From contig NZ_FNVU01000010.1 of assembly GCF_900107965.1 (NCBI RefSeq), forward strand, positions 124,001-188,000: a stretch of 64,000 nt of DNA, written 5' to 3'. The notes under the pieces are model-generated. The model saw nothing but the letters and a program-made list of their open reading frames with translations, did not search any database and was not told the DNA's origin. The position numbers and the translations under genes were made by a program. Source of the stretch: Actinacidiphila yanglinensis. GTDB taxonomy: Bacteria; Actinomycetota; Actinomycetes; Streptomycetales; Streptomycetaceae. Each line of letters opens with the position of its first letter. Position 1 is the stretch's first letter. Positions 1 through 11,060 of the stretch are shown in pieces.

Positions 1-739
1 CGCTCTCGAAGGTGCCCGAGCAGATGCTGCTCTGCGGGACCTGGAACAGCGTGCTGACCTGCCCGGTGACCGGCGTGCCGTCCAGCGCGTGCGGCAGGTC
101 GACCTGGATGACGTCCTTCGCGGCGTCGTCGGAGGCGCAGACCAGGCGGGTGGCGGAGACGAAGTCGCAGCCCTGGATGTCCTCGACGCTGTGGTCGAGG
201 GTGATCTGCCCGGCCTGGGCGAGGGTGCCGCCGGTGCTCGGGGTGCTGGGGTTGGTCAGCGGCGCGGGGAAGACCTGGAGCCGGTTGACGGTGTTCCACT
301 CGCCGGCCACCAGCCACTGGGAGTCCGGGGAGACCGCGGCGAAGGAGTTGTTGAGCAGTTCGCCGGAGTCCAGCGGGTGGGTGTAGTCGTACGTCTTCCC
401 GGCCGGCGTGGTGACCTCGAAGAGCTTGGAGGTGGCGTCGTCGCCGCCCTGGTAGTCGTCGAAGACGTAGCCGCCGGAGATGTCCGGGTCCCCGACGTGG
501 TTCCAGCCCTGCACCCGCAGCCGCAGCGGCACCGAGCCCAGGCCCCGGGTCAGCAGCGAGCCGTCCGCCCGGGTGGCGATGCCCTCGCCGCCGGTGAGCG
601 AGCTCACCGTCGAACTGCCCGACTGCACCCAGCCGCCGGGGGAGTCGTCGGCGTGGGCGGTCGCGGAGCCCAGCGCGGTGGCGGCGGCGGTGGCGATCAG
701 CAGCGCGGTGCTGCGGCGGCGCAGTGCGGTGGTGTTCAA
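1..739 (-). CDS. Secreted protein of unknown function, C-terminally truncated by the window edge
   Basis: Reading leftward from a TTG at 739, a continuous frame runs off the left edge (about 246 residues visible). The N-terminus is a classical Sec signal peptide: Arg-rich start (LRRRS), a hydrophobic Ala/Leu stretch, then an AHA-type cleavage site near residue 32. The mature part is rich in Gly, Ser, Thr and Asp and contains repeated W-x-V/V-A-G-E-W and SPDSQWLVAGEW strands of the kind seen in beta-propeller or TolB-like secreted proteins, but I cannot assign a family. Two cysteines occur near the visible end. The TTG start is the first start able to include the signal peptide; a GGGGG tract 5-10 nt upstream is a weak ribosome site. 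Function is unknown. Confidence 0.7.
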   Translation of the reverse strand, partial: MNTTALRRRSTALLIATAAATALGSATAHADDSPGGWVQSGSSTVSSLTGGEGIATRADGSLLTRGLGSVPLRLRVQGWNHVGDPDISGGYVFDDYQGGDDATSKLFEVTTPAGKTYDYTHPLDSGELLNNSFAAVSPDSQWLVAGEWNTVNRLQVFPAPLTNPSTPSTGGTLAQAGQITLDHSVEDIQGCDFVSATRLVCASDDAAKDVIQVDLPHALDGTPVTGQVSTLFQVPQSSICSGTFES

Positions 740-1169
740 CGGAACCCCCAGGGTGGTCGGATCGCGGCTCGGCGGACCGACCCCGGCCACGTGCGCGGTT
801 CCGCGGTGGCGGGCTCGGGCTGGCACGACCCTAGCCCCACCGGTATCACGGGCACCACCACGCGCCGGACAACACGCCCTGAACGTCGCGCTGTTGGCGG
901 GTGCATGGCGGGTGCGGGGGCGGGCCGGCGCGGCGGAGGAGGACGGCAGCCCGGTCGCGGACCGCGGCGGCCTCGCCCCCCCCGCATCCTGGAGGGCGGG
1001 TTCCACCGCACGGACCGCCCGCGCTGAACGGTTCCGTACGGGCCTCCGCGCCGTACCGGCACCGCCGCATGTCCGTCCTGCCCTCGCGGACCGAACCTGA
1101 CCGCATCGCTTCCTAGAGTCGAAGTGTCGCGACGGACGGAACCGAGACGGATAGGGAAGAGGTGGCACC
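740..1169. other. Divergent intergenic region, no gene seen
   Basis: These 430 bases separate the leftward secreted-protein gene from the rightward DinB gene. The open frames here lack family resemblance and ribosome sites and are explained by high GC. It presumably holds both promoters, but I see no convincing -35/-10 pair or operator. Confidence 0.5.
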
Positions 1170-1715
1170 ATGCCGAGCCTGGTGAACGCGGAGACCGACG
1201 AGCGGGACGCCCTGCTGGCCTTCCTGGACGCGCAGCGCGGCGGGCTGCGGCGGGCGGTGCGCGGGCTGACGGACCAGCAGGCGGCCGCGCACCCGAGTGC
1301 GAGCACGATGGCGCTGGGCGGGCTCGTCAAGCACGCGGCGCACTGCGAGCAGGGCTGGATCCAGGAGATCCTGATGGGCCGGCCCGGGAGCGGGGCACGG
1401 CAGTCCGACGACTGGGCCGCGGAGTTCCAGCTGCTGCCGGGGGAGACCCTCGCCGGGGTGCTCGCCGAACTCGAGGAGGTGGGCCGGGCGACCCGCGCGG
1501 CGATCGCCGAACTGCCCGATCTCGACGTGGCCGTCGCGCTCCCGGAGGCCCCCTGGTTCCCGAAGGACGGGAAGCGCAGCGCCCGTTGGATCCTGCTGCA
1601 CCTGATCGAGGAGCAGGCCCGGCACGCCGGCCACGCCGACATCATCCGCGAGTCGCTCGACGGGGCGGTCGCCTTCGACCTGCTCGCCCAGGAGCAGCGG
1701 GAGCAGCAGGAATGA
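1170..1715 (+). CDS. DinB-family (DUF664-like) metal-dependent protein
   Basis: This 181-residue protein has the four-helix-bundle length and histidine pattern of the DinB/DUF664 superfamily. The motif VKHAAH (His55, His58) lies in helix two, and EEQARHAGHAD (His152, His155) lies in the last long helix; these can supply the usual three-histidine metal site. Relatives in actinobacteria include mycothiol-dependent S-transferases, but the substrate cannot be read from the sequence. The ATG at 1170 follows AGGTGGCACC with a usable purine-rich ribosome site (GGGAAGAGG). It is monocistronic: a hairpin follows and the next gene converges on it. Confidence 0.85.
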   Translation: MPSLVNAETDERDALLAFLDAQRGGLRRAVRGLTDQQAAAHPSASTMALGGLVKHAAHCEQGWIQEILMGRPGSGARQSDDWAAEFQLLPGETLAGVLAELEEVGRATRAAIAELPDLDVAVALPEAPWFPKDGKRSARWILLHLIEEQARHAGHADIIRESLDGAVAFDLLAQEQREQQE

Positions 1716-1718
1716 GCC

Positions 1719-1743
1719 GGCCCTGGTAGCCGGGTGCAGGGCC
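1719..1743 (+). terminator. Hairpin after the DinB gene
   Basis: GGCCCTG (1719-1725) pairs perfectly with CAGGGCC (1737-1743) around an 11-nt loop, three bases after the DinB stop. There is no U-tract, which is common for actinobacterial terminators. Confidence 0.5.
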
Positions 1744-1833
1744 ATGTGCGGGCCATCCGTCGTCCTCGGCTTCCGCGTACGCGTGGCCGGGGCGGCGATG
1801 GCGGTGCTCTCCCGGACGTTCCGCGGAGGATCC

Positions 1834-2751
1834 TTATCCGACGAGGCGGCGGCGCCAGTCCAGCGGGGTGACGGTCAGGGCCCGGTTGGGATCGTGGTTC
1901 CATTCGACGCGGAGGCCGACCGCTTCGAGGGCGGCCACGACCTCGTGGCCGATGGCTGTGGTGGTCTCGGGCGAGCCGTCGAAGCCGCCGTAGTGCAGCG
2001 TCAGTCCGTGGTCGGCCGCGGCGGAATCCGTGCTCTGCGTGTGGAAGTAGACGAAGCCGCGGTCGTCGGCGTGGGCTTCGCCGCCGATCTCCGCCTGGCC
2101 GCAGCTGCGACAGCAGGTGAAGTTCTCGCGGGCGGTGATACCGGTCTGCTGCAGGGCGGTGAACGCGCGGGTCAGCCGTTCGGGGTCGGTCTCGCCCTGC
2201 CACGTGGCCTGTTCCGCGACGCGCTCCCGCCACATCCGGTCGGCGAGTGCGGCGGCCTGTTCGCGGGAGACCGGCCGGCGGTCCTCGGTGACGAGGTAGT
2301 CCTCGGCGAGCTCGGCCAGTTCGGCGCGGGAGGCGTAGCCGCCGACCAATGTCCGGCGGACGCGCTTCTCCAGCTCTTGGCGGTCGCTTTCGTCGAGGTC
2401 GAGTGGTGGCACGTCACCGGCGGGAGCCATGGCGACCAGTGACCAGGTCAGGTTGCTGTCCCAACCGGACGTGTGGGCGGCCCAGCCGGTCATGGCCGCG
2501 ATCACGGCGTTCGGGTCGTCGACTGCCGTCTGGAAGTGGCGGTCGGCGGCGCCGTCGCGATGCTCCAGCGTGTAGTCGCCGCCGGACTCGTGCCACACCT
2601 GGGCGAAGACGTCCGGCAGGTCGGGTTTCCGCTGGACGACCAGGAACCGGTCACCGTCACCGCCGATGCGCCGGACCAGTTCGGCCAAGTCCTCGGCGGA
2701 CACGAGGACATGCCGCTCCGCGTTCTCCGTCTTCACCACGATCTCGAGCAT
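1834..2751 (-). CDS. DUF6891-like protein with an Imm1-like N-terminal part
   Basis: About 305 residues from an in-frame ATG at 2751; a GTG at 2790 would add 13 residues of low resemblance, and neither start has a strong ribosome site. The N-terminal 100 residues (VSAEDLAELV..., then FAQVWHESGGDYTLEHRDG) resemble Imm1-type immunity proteins. The C-terminal two thirds resemble DUF6891, including the paired-cysteine segment FTCCRSCGQAEIG and the segment FVYFHTQSTDSA. The CCxxC cluster could bind a metal. No toxin gene is visible beside it, so an immunity role is only a resemblance. It is divergent from the HEAT-repeat gene. Confidence 0.65.
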   Translation of the reverse strand: MLEIVVKTENAERHVLVSAEDLAELVRRIGGDGDRFLVVQRKPDLPDVFAQVWHESGGDYTLEHRDGAADRHFQTAVDDPNAVIAAMTGWAAHTSGWDSNLTWSLVAMAPAGDVPPLDLDESDRQELEKRVRRTLVGGYASRAELAELAEDYLVTEDRRPVSREQAAALADRMWRERVAEQATWQGETDPERLTRAFTALQQTGITARENFTCCRSCGQAEIGGEAHADDRGFVYFHTQSTDSAAADHGLTLHYGGFDGSPETTTAIGHEVVAALEAVGLRVEWNHDPNRALTVTPLDWRRRLVG

Positions 2752-2918
2752 CCGCAGACTCTGACACACCCCACTGACAGCGGCCCGCACGGTCGCAGGA
2801 GTTCAGCGGTCCGGCCCGGGCCCGGACGGTGGGCCGTTGGTTCTTCGGGCGGCGTCGCGGGGGCTCGCGGTGCCGTGAGCCGGGCCGGTTGTCAGTGCCG
2901 CGTGGGACATTGCGGAAC

Positions 2919-4160
2919 GTGACGGAGATCAACACATCCCTGGCCGGTCTGGACGCGATCGACTGGGCGGAACTGGAGCACGCGTACGGGCCCGCCGACG
3001 ACGTCCCCGGGCAACTGCGCGCCCTGTGTGCCGAAGACGTCGAGGCACGCCGCACGGCACTGCATGCGTTGTACGGCAACATCTTCCACCAGGGCAGCCG
3101 CTTCCCGGCCTCGGCCGCGGCGGTGCCCTTCCTGGCCCGTATGGCGGCGGACGTCTCGCTGCCCGACCGACACGAGTATCTGGAACTGCTGGCGGCGCTC
3201 GCCATCGGCTACGACGAGGCCCATCTGCCCCTCGGCCCGGACATCGCGGGTTGGCGGCGCGAGCTGGCGGAATTCCGGTGCCGGCAACCGCAGGACATCC
3301 GCGCTGAGTTCGACGCCTGGGTGGAGGCGGCGACCGACGAGGGCGAGCGCCGCGTGCGCGAGATGCGGCGTGCGACGTTCGACCACGAGGCGCAACTGGC
3401 GGCCGCGGAGGCCGAACTGGGAGCCTACGACGCGGTGCGGGGCCGGCTTCCCGCCCTGTCCGCGTTGCTGGGCGACGGCGATCCGACCGTACGTGCCGCG
3501 ACCGCCTACCTGCTCGCGTGGTTCCCCGAGGAGGCCGCGGACTCGCTGCCGCGGCTGCTGGGCGCGCTCGACGGTGAGGTGGAGCCGGCGGTGGTGGCCA
3601 CCGTGTTGGTGGCCGTCGGGCTCCTGGGAGATGCCCCGCTGGTGGAGCGGTTGGCGTCGTTCCTCACGGCCGGGGAACCGCTCGTACGGTGGGCCGCGGC
3701 GACCGCCTTGGCCCGGTTGGGCGCCACGGGCGCGGAGGGCGCCGTGAGCGCCGAGGTGTTCGCGGAGCTGGCGGCCGTCGAGGCGGAGCCGCCCGGGCCC
3801 CGGGTCCTGTTCCACGAGGGTGATCTGCGGGGGTACGCCGCAACTTCGCTCACCCTGCTGGCTGTCCGGTTCCGGAAGGAAGCCCTCGATGCCGTGACGG
3901 ATGGCCTGTCGGCGACCTCCGGGCCGGGCAGCTTCCCGATTGCCGGGGCGGCGCTACGTCTGGCCTTCGGAGAGCCGATCGCGGACGGCCTCCCCGAGTT
4001 CGGCGAGCTGGCGGAGCAGCAGCAGCGGCTGATCCGCACGCTCGGCTCGCTGGGCACGGAGACCTGGAGGTGGGTGAACTTCTGCGCGATCGTCCGCGGG
4101 TGGGGGCTGCCCCACCAGCGCGAGGCGATGCGCGCCTACGCCGGGATGCCGGAGGAGTGA
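2919..4160 (+). CDS. HEAT-repeat protein
   Basis: About 413 residues from a GTG at 2919 (VTEINTSLAGLDAIDW, a typical start for this streptomycete family); the frame stays open upstream to 2829 but that part is Arg-rich and non-conserved. The body is a run of paired alpha helices with the HEAT pattern, for example LPALSALLGDGDPTVRAA, then LPRLLGALDGEVEPAVV, then VERLASFLTAGEPLVRWA. Such repeats form protein-binding solenoids; no catalytic residues are apparent. It probably acts as a cytoplasmic scaffold or partner-binding protein, partner unknown. It is divergent from the DUF6891-like gene and convergent with the MarC gene. Confidence 0.75.
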   Translation: MTEINTSLAGLDAIDWAELEHAYGPADDVPGQLRALCAEDVEARRTALHALYGNIFHQGSRFPASAAAVPFLARMAADVSLPDRHEYLELLAALAIGYDEAHLPLGPDIAGWRRELAEFRCRQPQDIRAEFDAWVEAATDEGERRVREMRRATFDHEAQLAAAEAELGAYDAVRGRLPALSALLGDGDPTVRAATAYLLAWFPEEAADSLPRLLGALDGEVEPAVVATVLVAVGLLGDAPLVERLASFLTAGEPLVRWAAATALARLGATGAEGAVSAEVFAELAAVEAEPPGPRVLFHEGDLRGYAATSLTLLAVRFRKEALDAVTDGLSATSGPGSFPIAGAALRLAFGEPIADGLPEFGELAEQQQRLIRTLGSLGTETWRWVNFCAIVRGWGLPHQREAMRAYAGMPEE

Positions 4161-4197
4161 TCCCGCCGGCAGCGGCTCGGCCCCTGCTCGCGCCCGT

Positions 4198-4830
4198 TCA
4201 GTGGCCGCCGCGGCCCAGTACCGGCACGCCCAGTGCCGCGAGGCCGTCGAGGACCAGGTCGACGCCGACCGCGGCCAGCAGCAGGCCGAGCAGCCGGCCG
4301 AGGAGTTCGATGGTCGTGTGGTGGGTCCTGCGCAGGAGCGGCGCGAGGACGAGCACGCAGGCGAGGTCGAACAGGATCACGGTGTCGTACGCGCCGACGA
4401 CGGTGCCGCGCCAGCTCCACGAGTCGCGCTCGGAGGCCTCGATGAGGATCGCGGTCAGCGCCAGCGGGCTGACCACGAACGGCATCAGCAGCTCCCTGAT
4501 GCCGTTCATCACGTCGAGGTCGTCATCCGGCGTCCCGTCGGAGCCGAGCGGGATGCCGAGCACGAGGCCGACGGCGTAGATGAAGAAGATGGCCCCGCCC
4601 GCGAGTTGGAGCGCGGGCGGGGAGATGTGGAAGAGCTTCAGCAGCCACGGCGCGGTGAAACCGGCGAGCATGCCGACCGCGATCGCCAGCGCCGAGGACA
4701 CCAGTGCGATCAGCCGCAGCCGGCCGCGGTCGTGCAACCGTGCCAGGTGCGCGAAGGAGAGCAGCACCTTGGGCGGGCCCACGACGGAGAAGAACGTGAT
4801 GAAGGCGGCGGCGAAGTTCTGGGTGACCAT
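4198..4830 (-). CDS. MarC-family integral membrane protein
   Basis: 210 residues from the ATG at 4830 (MVTQNFAAAFITFFSVVGP). Six hydrophobic segments are visible, and the N-terminal FFSVVGPPKVLLSF matches the MarC signature, where a conserved pattern F..vdp.g..P.f occurs. The segment FFIYAVGLVLGI and the downstream MPFVVSPLALTAILI repeat the half-structure of the family. MarC/UPF0056 proteins are inner-membrane proteins of unsettled function; the old link to multiple antibiotic resistance in E. coli was withdrawn. The gene converges with the HEAT gene, 37 nt apart. Confidence 0.8.
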   Translation of the reverse strand: MVTQNFAAAFITFFSVVGPPKVLLSFAHLARLHDRGRLRLIALVSSALAIAVGMLAGFTAPWLLKLFHISPPALQLAGGAIFFIYAVGLVLGIPLGSDGTPDDDLDVMNGIRELLMPFVVSPLALTAILIEASERDSWSWRGTVVGAYDTVILFDLACVLVLAPLLRRTHHTTIELLGRLLGLLLAAVGVDLVLDGLAALGVPVLGRGGH

Positions 4831-5205
4831 GGGGCGCATCCTCGGCCCGCCGTGCCCGGCCGTGGTGGAGCGACCCGCCTCCGGCAGGGCCCGCCACGCT
4901 CGGTGAGCCCCAGGCCGTAAATCGCTACGGCGTCGACGGCCGCCCCGGGTACGCTGAGGCGCCGTCGCCCGCGCAGGGGCCCGCCCCTCGCGCGCGACAT
5001 GCGGAAGCAGGTTCAGGAGAAGGAGAGTTGAGGTGCCCGGTCACCACCGCGCGCGTTGACGCCGTAGGTCGAGTCCGACCCGTCATCGCGTGCTGCCCCT
5101 GAGGTCGAAGAGCGGCACAGCGAGCCTTTCCCTACCCGGTTCCCGGCGCGTGGTCTCCCCGCGCCCGGTTCCCGGCGCCGCCTTCCGCTTTTCCCAGGGG
5201 CACCT
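4831..5205. other. Intergenic region with a 15-bp direct repeat
   Basis: This 375-base divergent region lies between the MarC and MFS genes. CCCGGTTCCCGGCGC occurs twice, at 5135-5149 and 5164-5178, 29 bp apart and immediately upstream of the MFS start. Repeats so placed can be regulator sites, but no adjacent regulator suggests which. A 10-codon frame near 5000-5032 ends beside AGGAGAAGGAG; I do not call it a gene. Confidence 0.35.
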
Positions 5206-6606
5206 GTGCCGTCCGACCCTTCCCCCTCCTCCTCCCGTCCACCGGTGACCCGACCGGCGACCATTCCGGCAACTCCCGTCCCCTCCAGCAAGGTTGGGCT
5301 GGAACGTTCGCGCCGGTCCGCCGAGCCCGGACTGTGGCAGGACCGCGACTTCCGCTGGTTCTGGGCGGGGGAGACCGCCTCCCAACTCGGCGAGCAGGCC
5401 ACCCGGACCGTCCTGCCGCTGCTCGCCGTCGTGGCCCTGCACTGCGGGCCGGGCCGGCTCGGCGTGCTGCGCGCGGTCGAGCAGGCACCGATCCTGCTCT
5501 TCTCGCTCCTGGTCGGCGCGTGGGTGGACCGCCGCCGGTCCCGCCGCTTCCTGGTCGTCGCCGACCTCGGCCGGGCCGCGGTCCTGGCCGGGGTCCCGAT
5601 CGCGTTCCTCCTCGGCGTCCTCGGCATGCCCCTGCTGCTGGGCGTCGCGTTCCTCTCCGGGTTCCTGTCGGTGTGCTTCGACGTGGCCTACCACGCCACC
5701 CTGGTACGGCTCGTGGCGCACGACCGGCTGGCTCAGGGCAACAGCGCGCTCGAAGGCACCCGGTCCGCCGCGCAGATCGGCGGGCCCGCGCTCGGCGGCG
5801 GGCTGGTCTCGCTGCTGACCGCGCCACTCGCCGTCGCGGGCTGCGTGCTCTTCCACGTCCTGTCCGCGCTGTCGATCGGCCGCATCCGGCGCGCCGAGCC
5901 GGAACCGGGAGGCGCGGCAGGGCAGTCGGGGCGCGGCATGCGCATGGCGGAGCAGATCCGGGAGGGACTGCGGCTGGTCGCCGGGGACCCGGCGCTGCGG
6001 GCGGTCGGTACGGCCTCGGCCTTCTTCCAGTTCTCCTTCGCCGCGCTGATGACGGTCTACCTGCTGTTCCTGCCGCGCGCGCTGCACCTGCCGGGCGGCG
6101 CGGTCGGCCTGGTGCTGGCCGCGACCGGCCCGGGCGCCCTGGTCGGGTCGGCGCTGTCCGCGCGGCTCCCGGCCCGGTTCGGATACGGCGTGGTGCTGGT
6201 CGGCGCGGCCGCGCTCGCCGACGGCGTGATGCTGTGCGTGCCCGCGCTGCACGGCTCGGGCGCCGCGACGATCTGCGTGCTGATGGCGGTCAACTTCCTC
6301 TACGGCACCTTCAGCCAGCTCGTCGACGTGTCCGCCAACGCCATCCGGCAGGCCGTCACCCCGGTACACCTCCAGGGCCGCGTCGTGGCGACGCTCAACA
6401 TGGTGGGGATGGGCCTGGGCCCGCTCGGCTCGCTGCTCGGCGGCGGGCTGGCCGCGTGGTGCGGGCTGCGTCCGGCGCTGCTGGCGGCCGCCGCCGCGCT
6501 GACCCTCTCCCCGATCTACCTGGCCTGCTCCCCGCTCGCCCGCCTCGGCCGCTCGCTGCCGGAGCGGCGGGAAGCGGACCCCGACCGCGGGGACCGTCGG
6601 CCGTGA
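5206..6606 (+). CDS. MFS exporter (MFS_3/EntS-like)
   Basis: 466 residues from a GTG at 5206 with AGGGGCACCT just upstream. After a polar 45-residue N-terminus come about 12 membrane segments. WQDRDFRWFWAGETASQLGEQATRTVLPLL is the typical start of MFS_3 exporters, and VGAWVDRRRSRRFLVVADLGRAA is the loop 2-3 signature (GxxxDRxxRR). FDVAYHATLVRLVAHDRLAQGNSALEGTRSAAQIGGPALGG matches the conserved loop between helices 4 and 6. These proteins export small molecules such as siderophores or macrolides by proton antiport. No biosynthetic genes flank it, so the substrate is open. Confidence 0.88.
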   Translation: MPSDPSPSSSRPPVTRPATIPATPVPSSKVGLERSRRSAEPGLWQDRDFRWFWAGETASQLGEQATRTVLPLLAVVALHCGPGRLGVLRAVEQAPILLFSLLVGAWVDRRRSRRFLVVADLGRAAVLAGVPIAFLLGVLGMPLLLGVAFLSGFLSVCFDVAYHATLVRLVAHDRLAQGNSALEGTRSAAQIGGPALGGGLVSLLTAPLAVAGCVLFHVLSALSIGRIRRAEPEPGGAAGQSGRGMRMAEQIREGLRLVAGDPALRAVGTASAFFQFSFAALMTVYLLFLPRALHLPGGAVGLVLAATGPGALVGSALSARLPARFGYGVVLVGAAALADGVMLCVPALHGSGAATICVLMAVNFLYGTFSQLVDVSANAIRQAVTPVHLQGRVVATLNMVGMGLGPLGSLLGGGLAAWCGLRPALLAAAAALTLSPIYLACSPLARLGRSLPERREADPDRGDRRP

Positions 6607-6739
6607 GCGGCCGAACACGGCCCGTACGGGAAGCGGTTCCGCCGGGGTCGGGCAGCCGCCCCCGCACACGCCACGGCCGAAACGTGAACTAGCCTTGCGC
6701 CCCATGGGAAACGGGAGTCCGGGGAGAGGCACGGGGTCG

Positions 6740-7828
6740 ATGAGCACATCGCCGACGCGGCCGGGTCGCGCGACGGACCCGAAAAACCCGCGGATGGACT
6801 ACTGCTCCACCTGCCGCCGTACCCTCAACGGGGCGTTCATGTGCCCGGGTTGCGGCGCCTACGCACCCGACATCGACCCGCACGGCCCGGCCGGGCGAGC
6901 GGCGGCCCAGCCGCCTCGGGTGGACGATGACGTGGACGCCGCCGCGGAACCGCAGGACGCGGCGGAACCGGAGGACGCGGCCGAACCCGCGCGGCGCGCC
7001 GCCGCGCCGCCCCTGCGGATCACGATCGGCTCGGAGAGTTCGGCGGAGCCGGAGGCCGTGGACACGGCGGCGGCCGAGGCGGCCGGACCGGACGGCGAGA
7101 CGGCCGCGGCGTCCGAGGAGCCGCAGCCGTCCGCGAAAGCAGCCGAGCCCGCCGAGCCCGCCGAGCCCGCCGAGCCCGGCGAAGTCACGGGCGCCGCCGA
7201 GGACGTTGACGTCGGCGAGCCGGGCGCGATCGGCGGCGCCACCCCGCCCGAAAAGCCCGCGCCGGCCGGAAAGCTCGCCCTCCCCCCGGCGGAGGAGGAG
7301 CCCGTGCCGGGGCAAGCGGCCGTCCCCGAAGCCGCCGTTGGGGAAACCGTCGCGACCGTGGACACCGCCACCGACGCGGAGTTCGCCGCCGAGCGCCGCC
7401 GCAGGAACCGCCGGCGGGCCGGCGTCGCCGCGGCGTTCGCCCTGGTCGGCGGTGCGATAGCCGCCGCGGTGATATCCGCGGGCCCGTCCTCGACCCCGCC
7501 CGCCGCGTCCGTCCCGGACGGCTCCTCGTCGCTGGGCACGTCGGCGCCGGGGACCGGCGCCGCCACTTCGCCCTCCCTCCCGGGTTCGTCCGCGCGTCCC
7601 CCGGCCTCCGCCGCGTCCCCGACGGCGACCGGCGGTTCCGACGTGCCCGCCTCCTCCGTCGCCCCCTCGCCCCAGGTGCCTGGCACCACGGCAGCCGGCA
7701 GCGTCACCACGCCCAGCACCGTCACCTCCGCCCCGCGGTCCGCCACACCCACCGGCACCGCCCCCTCGAAGCCCGGCACTTCCCCGTCGAGCCACACGCC
7801 CTGCCTGCTCGGCATCTGCCTGCGCTGA
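6740..7828 (+). CDS. SCO2400-family membrane-anchored protein
   Basis: About 362 residues from ATG 6740; ATG 6704 and TTG 6695 are alternatives and the conserved part begins at MDYCSTCRR (6794). The N-terminus has two CxxC pairs (YCSTC and CPGC), a probable zinc knuckle in the cytoplasm. A long acidic Ala/Pro/Glu linker follows, including four tandem AEP units (7141-7177). One membrane helix (AAFALVGGAIAAAVISAG) preceded by RRRNRRR fixes the inside-out orientation. A Ser/Thr/Pro-rich outer tail ends CLLGICLR. The whole architecture matches the SCO2400 family of Streptomyces, whose function I do not know. Confidence 0.75.
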   Translation: MSTSPTRPGRATDPKNPRMDYCSTCRRTLNGAFMCPGCGAYAPDIDPHGPAGRAAAQPPRVDDDVDAAAEPQDAAEPEDAAEPARRAAAPPLRITIGSESSAEPEAVDTAAAEAAGPDGETAAASEEPQPSAKAAEPAEPAEPAEPGEVTGAAEDVDVGEPGAIGGATPPEKPAPAGKLALPPAEEEPVPGQAAVPEAAVGETVATVDTATDAEFAAERRRRNRRRAGVAAAFALVGGAIAAAVISAGPSSTPPAASVPDGSSSLGTSAPGTGAATSPSLPGSSARPPASAASPTATGGSDVPASSVAPSPQVPGTTAAGSVTTPSTVTSAPRSATPTGTAPSKPGTSPSSHTPCLLGICLR

Positions 7829-7908
7829 GTCCGTCCCTGCCATGAGGCGCGGCGGCGCGCTCGGCCCGGCGCCAGGCATCCGGCCCACCCCCGCTGAGTG
7901 GTCCTCCG

Positions 7909-10068
<2,160 letters not shown>

Positions 10069-10162
10069 GCTCCACCGTAGGAATGCCGCTCCCGGCCCCG
10101 CCCGAGCTGATGGACCAACTGAACCAACGGCTCATCAGATCATCACCCGAACGACCGACGTG

Positions 10163-10948
10163 TCAGTAGAAGATCGAGCCGCGCACCCCGCCGCTGGCCA
10201 CCACCGGGTCGCCGTTGAGTGCGACGCTCTTCGGGCTGGCCAGGAACGCGATGACGGACGCGACCTCCTCGGCCGTGACGAGCCGCCCGATCGAGATCCC
10301 CTCCGCGGCCGCGCGCTCCACGTCCTCGACGCCGACGCCCCGGTGGGTCGCCATCGCGGCCAGGGTCCGCGGGGTGCCCTCGGTACGGGTCAGCGCCGGG
10401 TGCACCACCACCACGTTCACGCCCTGCGGGCCGAGTTCGTCCGCGAGGTTCTTGCTCAGCGCGGCCACCGCCACGTTGCGCACCGAGCCGACCACCGAAC
10501 CGGTCTGGCGTGCGGCGAGCCCGCTGACGTTGATGATCCGGCCCCAGCCGCGCTCGGCCATGCCCGGCGCGAAGGCCCGGGCGGTGCGCAGGTAGCCGCG
10601 CACCTTGACGTTGAACTCGTCCTCCAGCGCGTCCTCGGGGAAGCTGCCCGTGCTCGGCGTGGCCGCGGCGTTGACCAGGATGTCGACTCCGCCCAGCGCG
10701 CGGACCGCCTCCTCGGCGAGCGCGGCCACGGAGGCGTCGTCGCCGGTGTCGGCGGGCAGGCCGACCACCGTCCGGCCCGGGCCGGCGTGCGCGGTCACCG
10801 CCGCGACCGCCTCGGCGAGCGCGTCCGCGCCGCGCGCGACCAGCGCCACGTCGGCGCCCTCGGCGGCCAGGATCCTGGCGGTGGCCAGCCCGATGCCGCG
10901 GCTGGCGCCGGTGACAAGGGCGCGGCGTCCGGTCAGTTCGAGATCCAC
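10163..10948 (-). CDS. SDR-family protein without the canonical catalytic Tyr and Lys
   Basis: 261 residues from the GTG at 10948, chosen because GGAGGAAACGCACC precedes it. The Rossmann NAD(P) site is intact (ALVTGASRGIG; the D of LPADTGDDASV; NAAATPSTG). The active-site Ser of INVSGLAARQTG is present, but the stretch that should carry YxxxK reads GSVRNVAVAALSKNLADEL, so by alignment Tyr becomes Gly and Lys becomes Asn. It therefore binds a nucleotide but may use another mechanism or be non-enzymatic. The C-terminus is normal (LASPKSVALNGDPVVASGG). It is downstream of the DUF4032 gene on the same strand, 113 nt apart. Confidence 0.82.
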   Translation of the reverse strand: MDLELTGRRALVTGASRGIGLATARILAAEGADVALVARGADALAEAVAAVTAHAGPGRTVVGLPADTGDDASVAALAEEAVRALGGVDILVNAAATPSTGSFPEDALEDEFNVKVRGYLRTARAFAPGMAERGWGRIINVSGLAARQTGSVVGSVRNVAVAALSKNLADELGPQGVNVVVVHPALTRTEGTPRTLAAMATHRGVGVEDVERAAAEGISIGRLVTAEEVASVIAFLASPKSVALNGDPVVASGGVRGSIFY

Positions 10949-11060
10949 GGTGCGTTTCCTCCGGTACGTCGGGTGTCGCTGTGCTCCCGGGTCAATCACC
11001 GCCGCCGGCCGGTTGTTCCCCTGCGCGCCACCGGCGCGGGGAGGGGACGTACGGCCGGGC

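Noticed and set aside
1834..4160. Toxin-immunity system reading of the DUF6891-like and HEAT genes
   Set aside because: No toxin domain or secretion gene is present; kept only as a low-interest observation.
4990..5035. Ten-codon frame followed by AGGAGAAGGAG-like sequence before the MFS gene
   Set aside because: It is too short and has no conserved or attenuator-like codon pattern, so it cannot be supported as a leader peptide.
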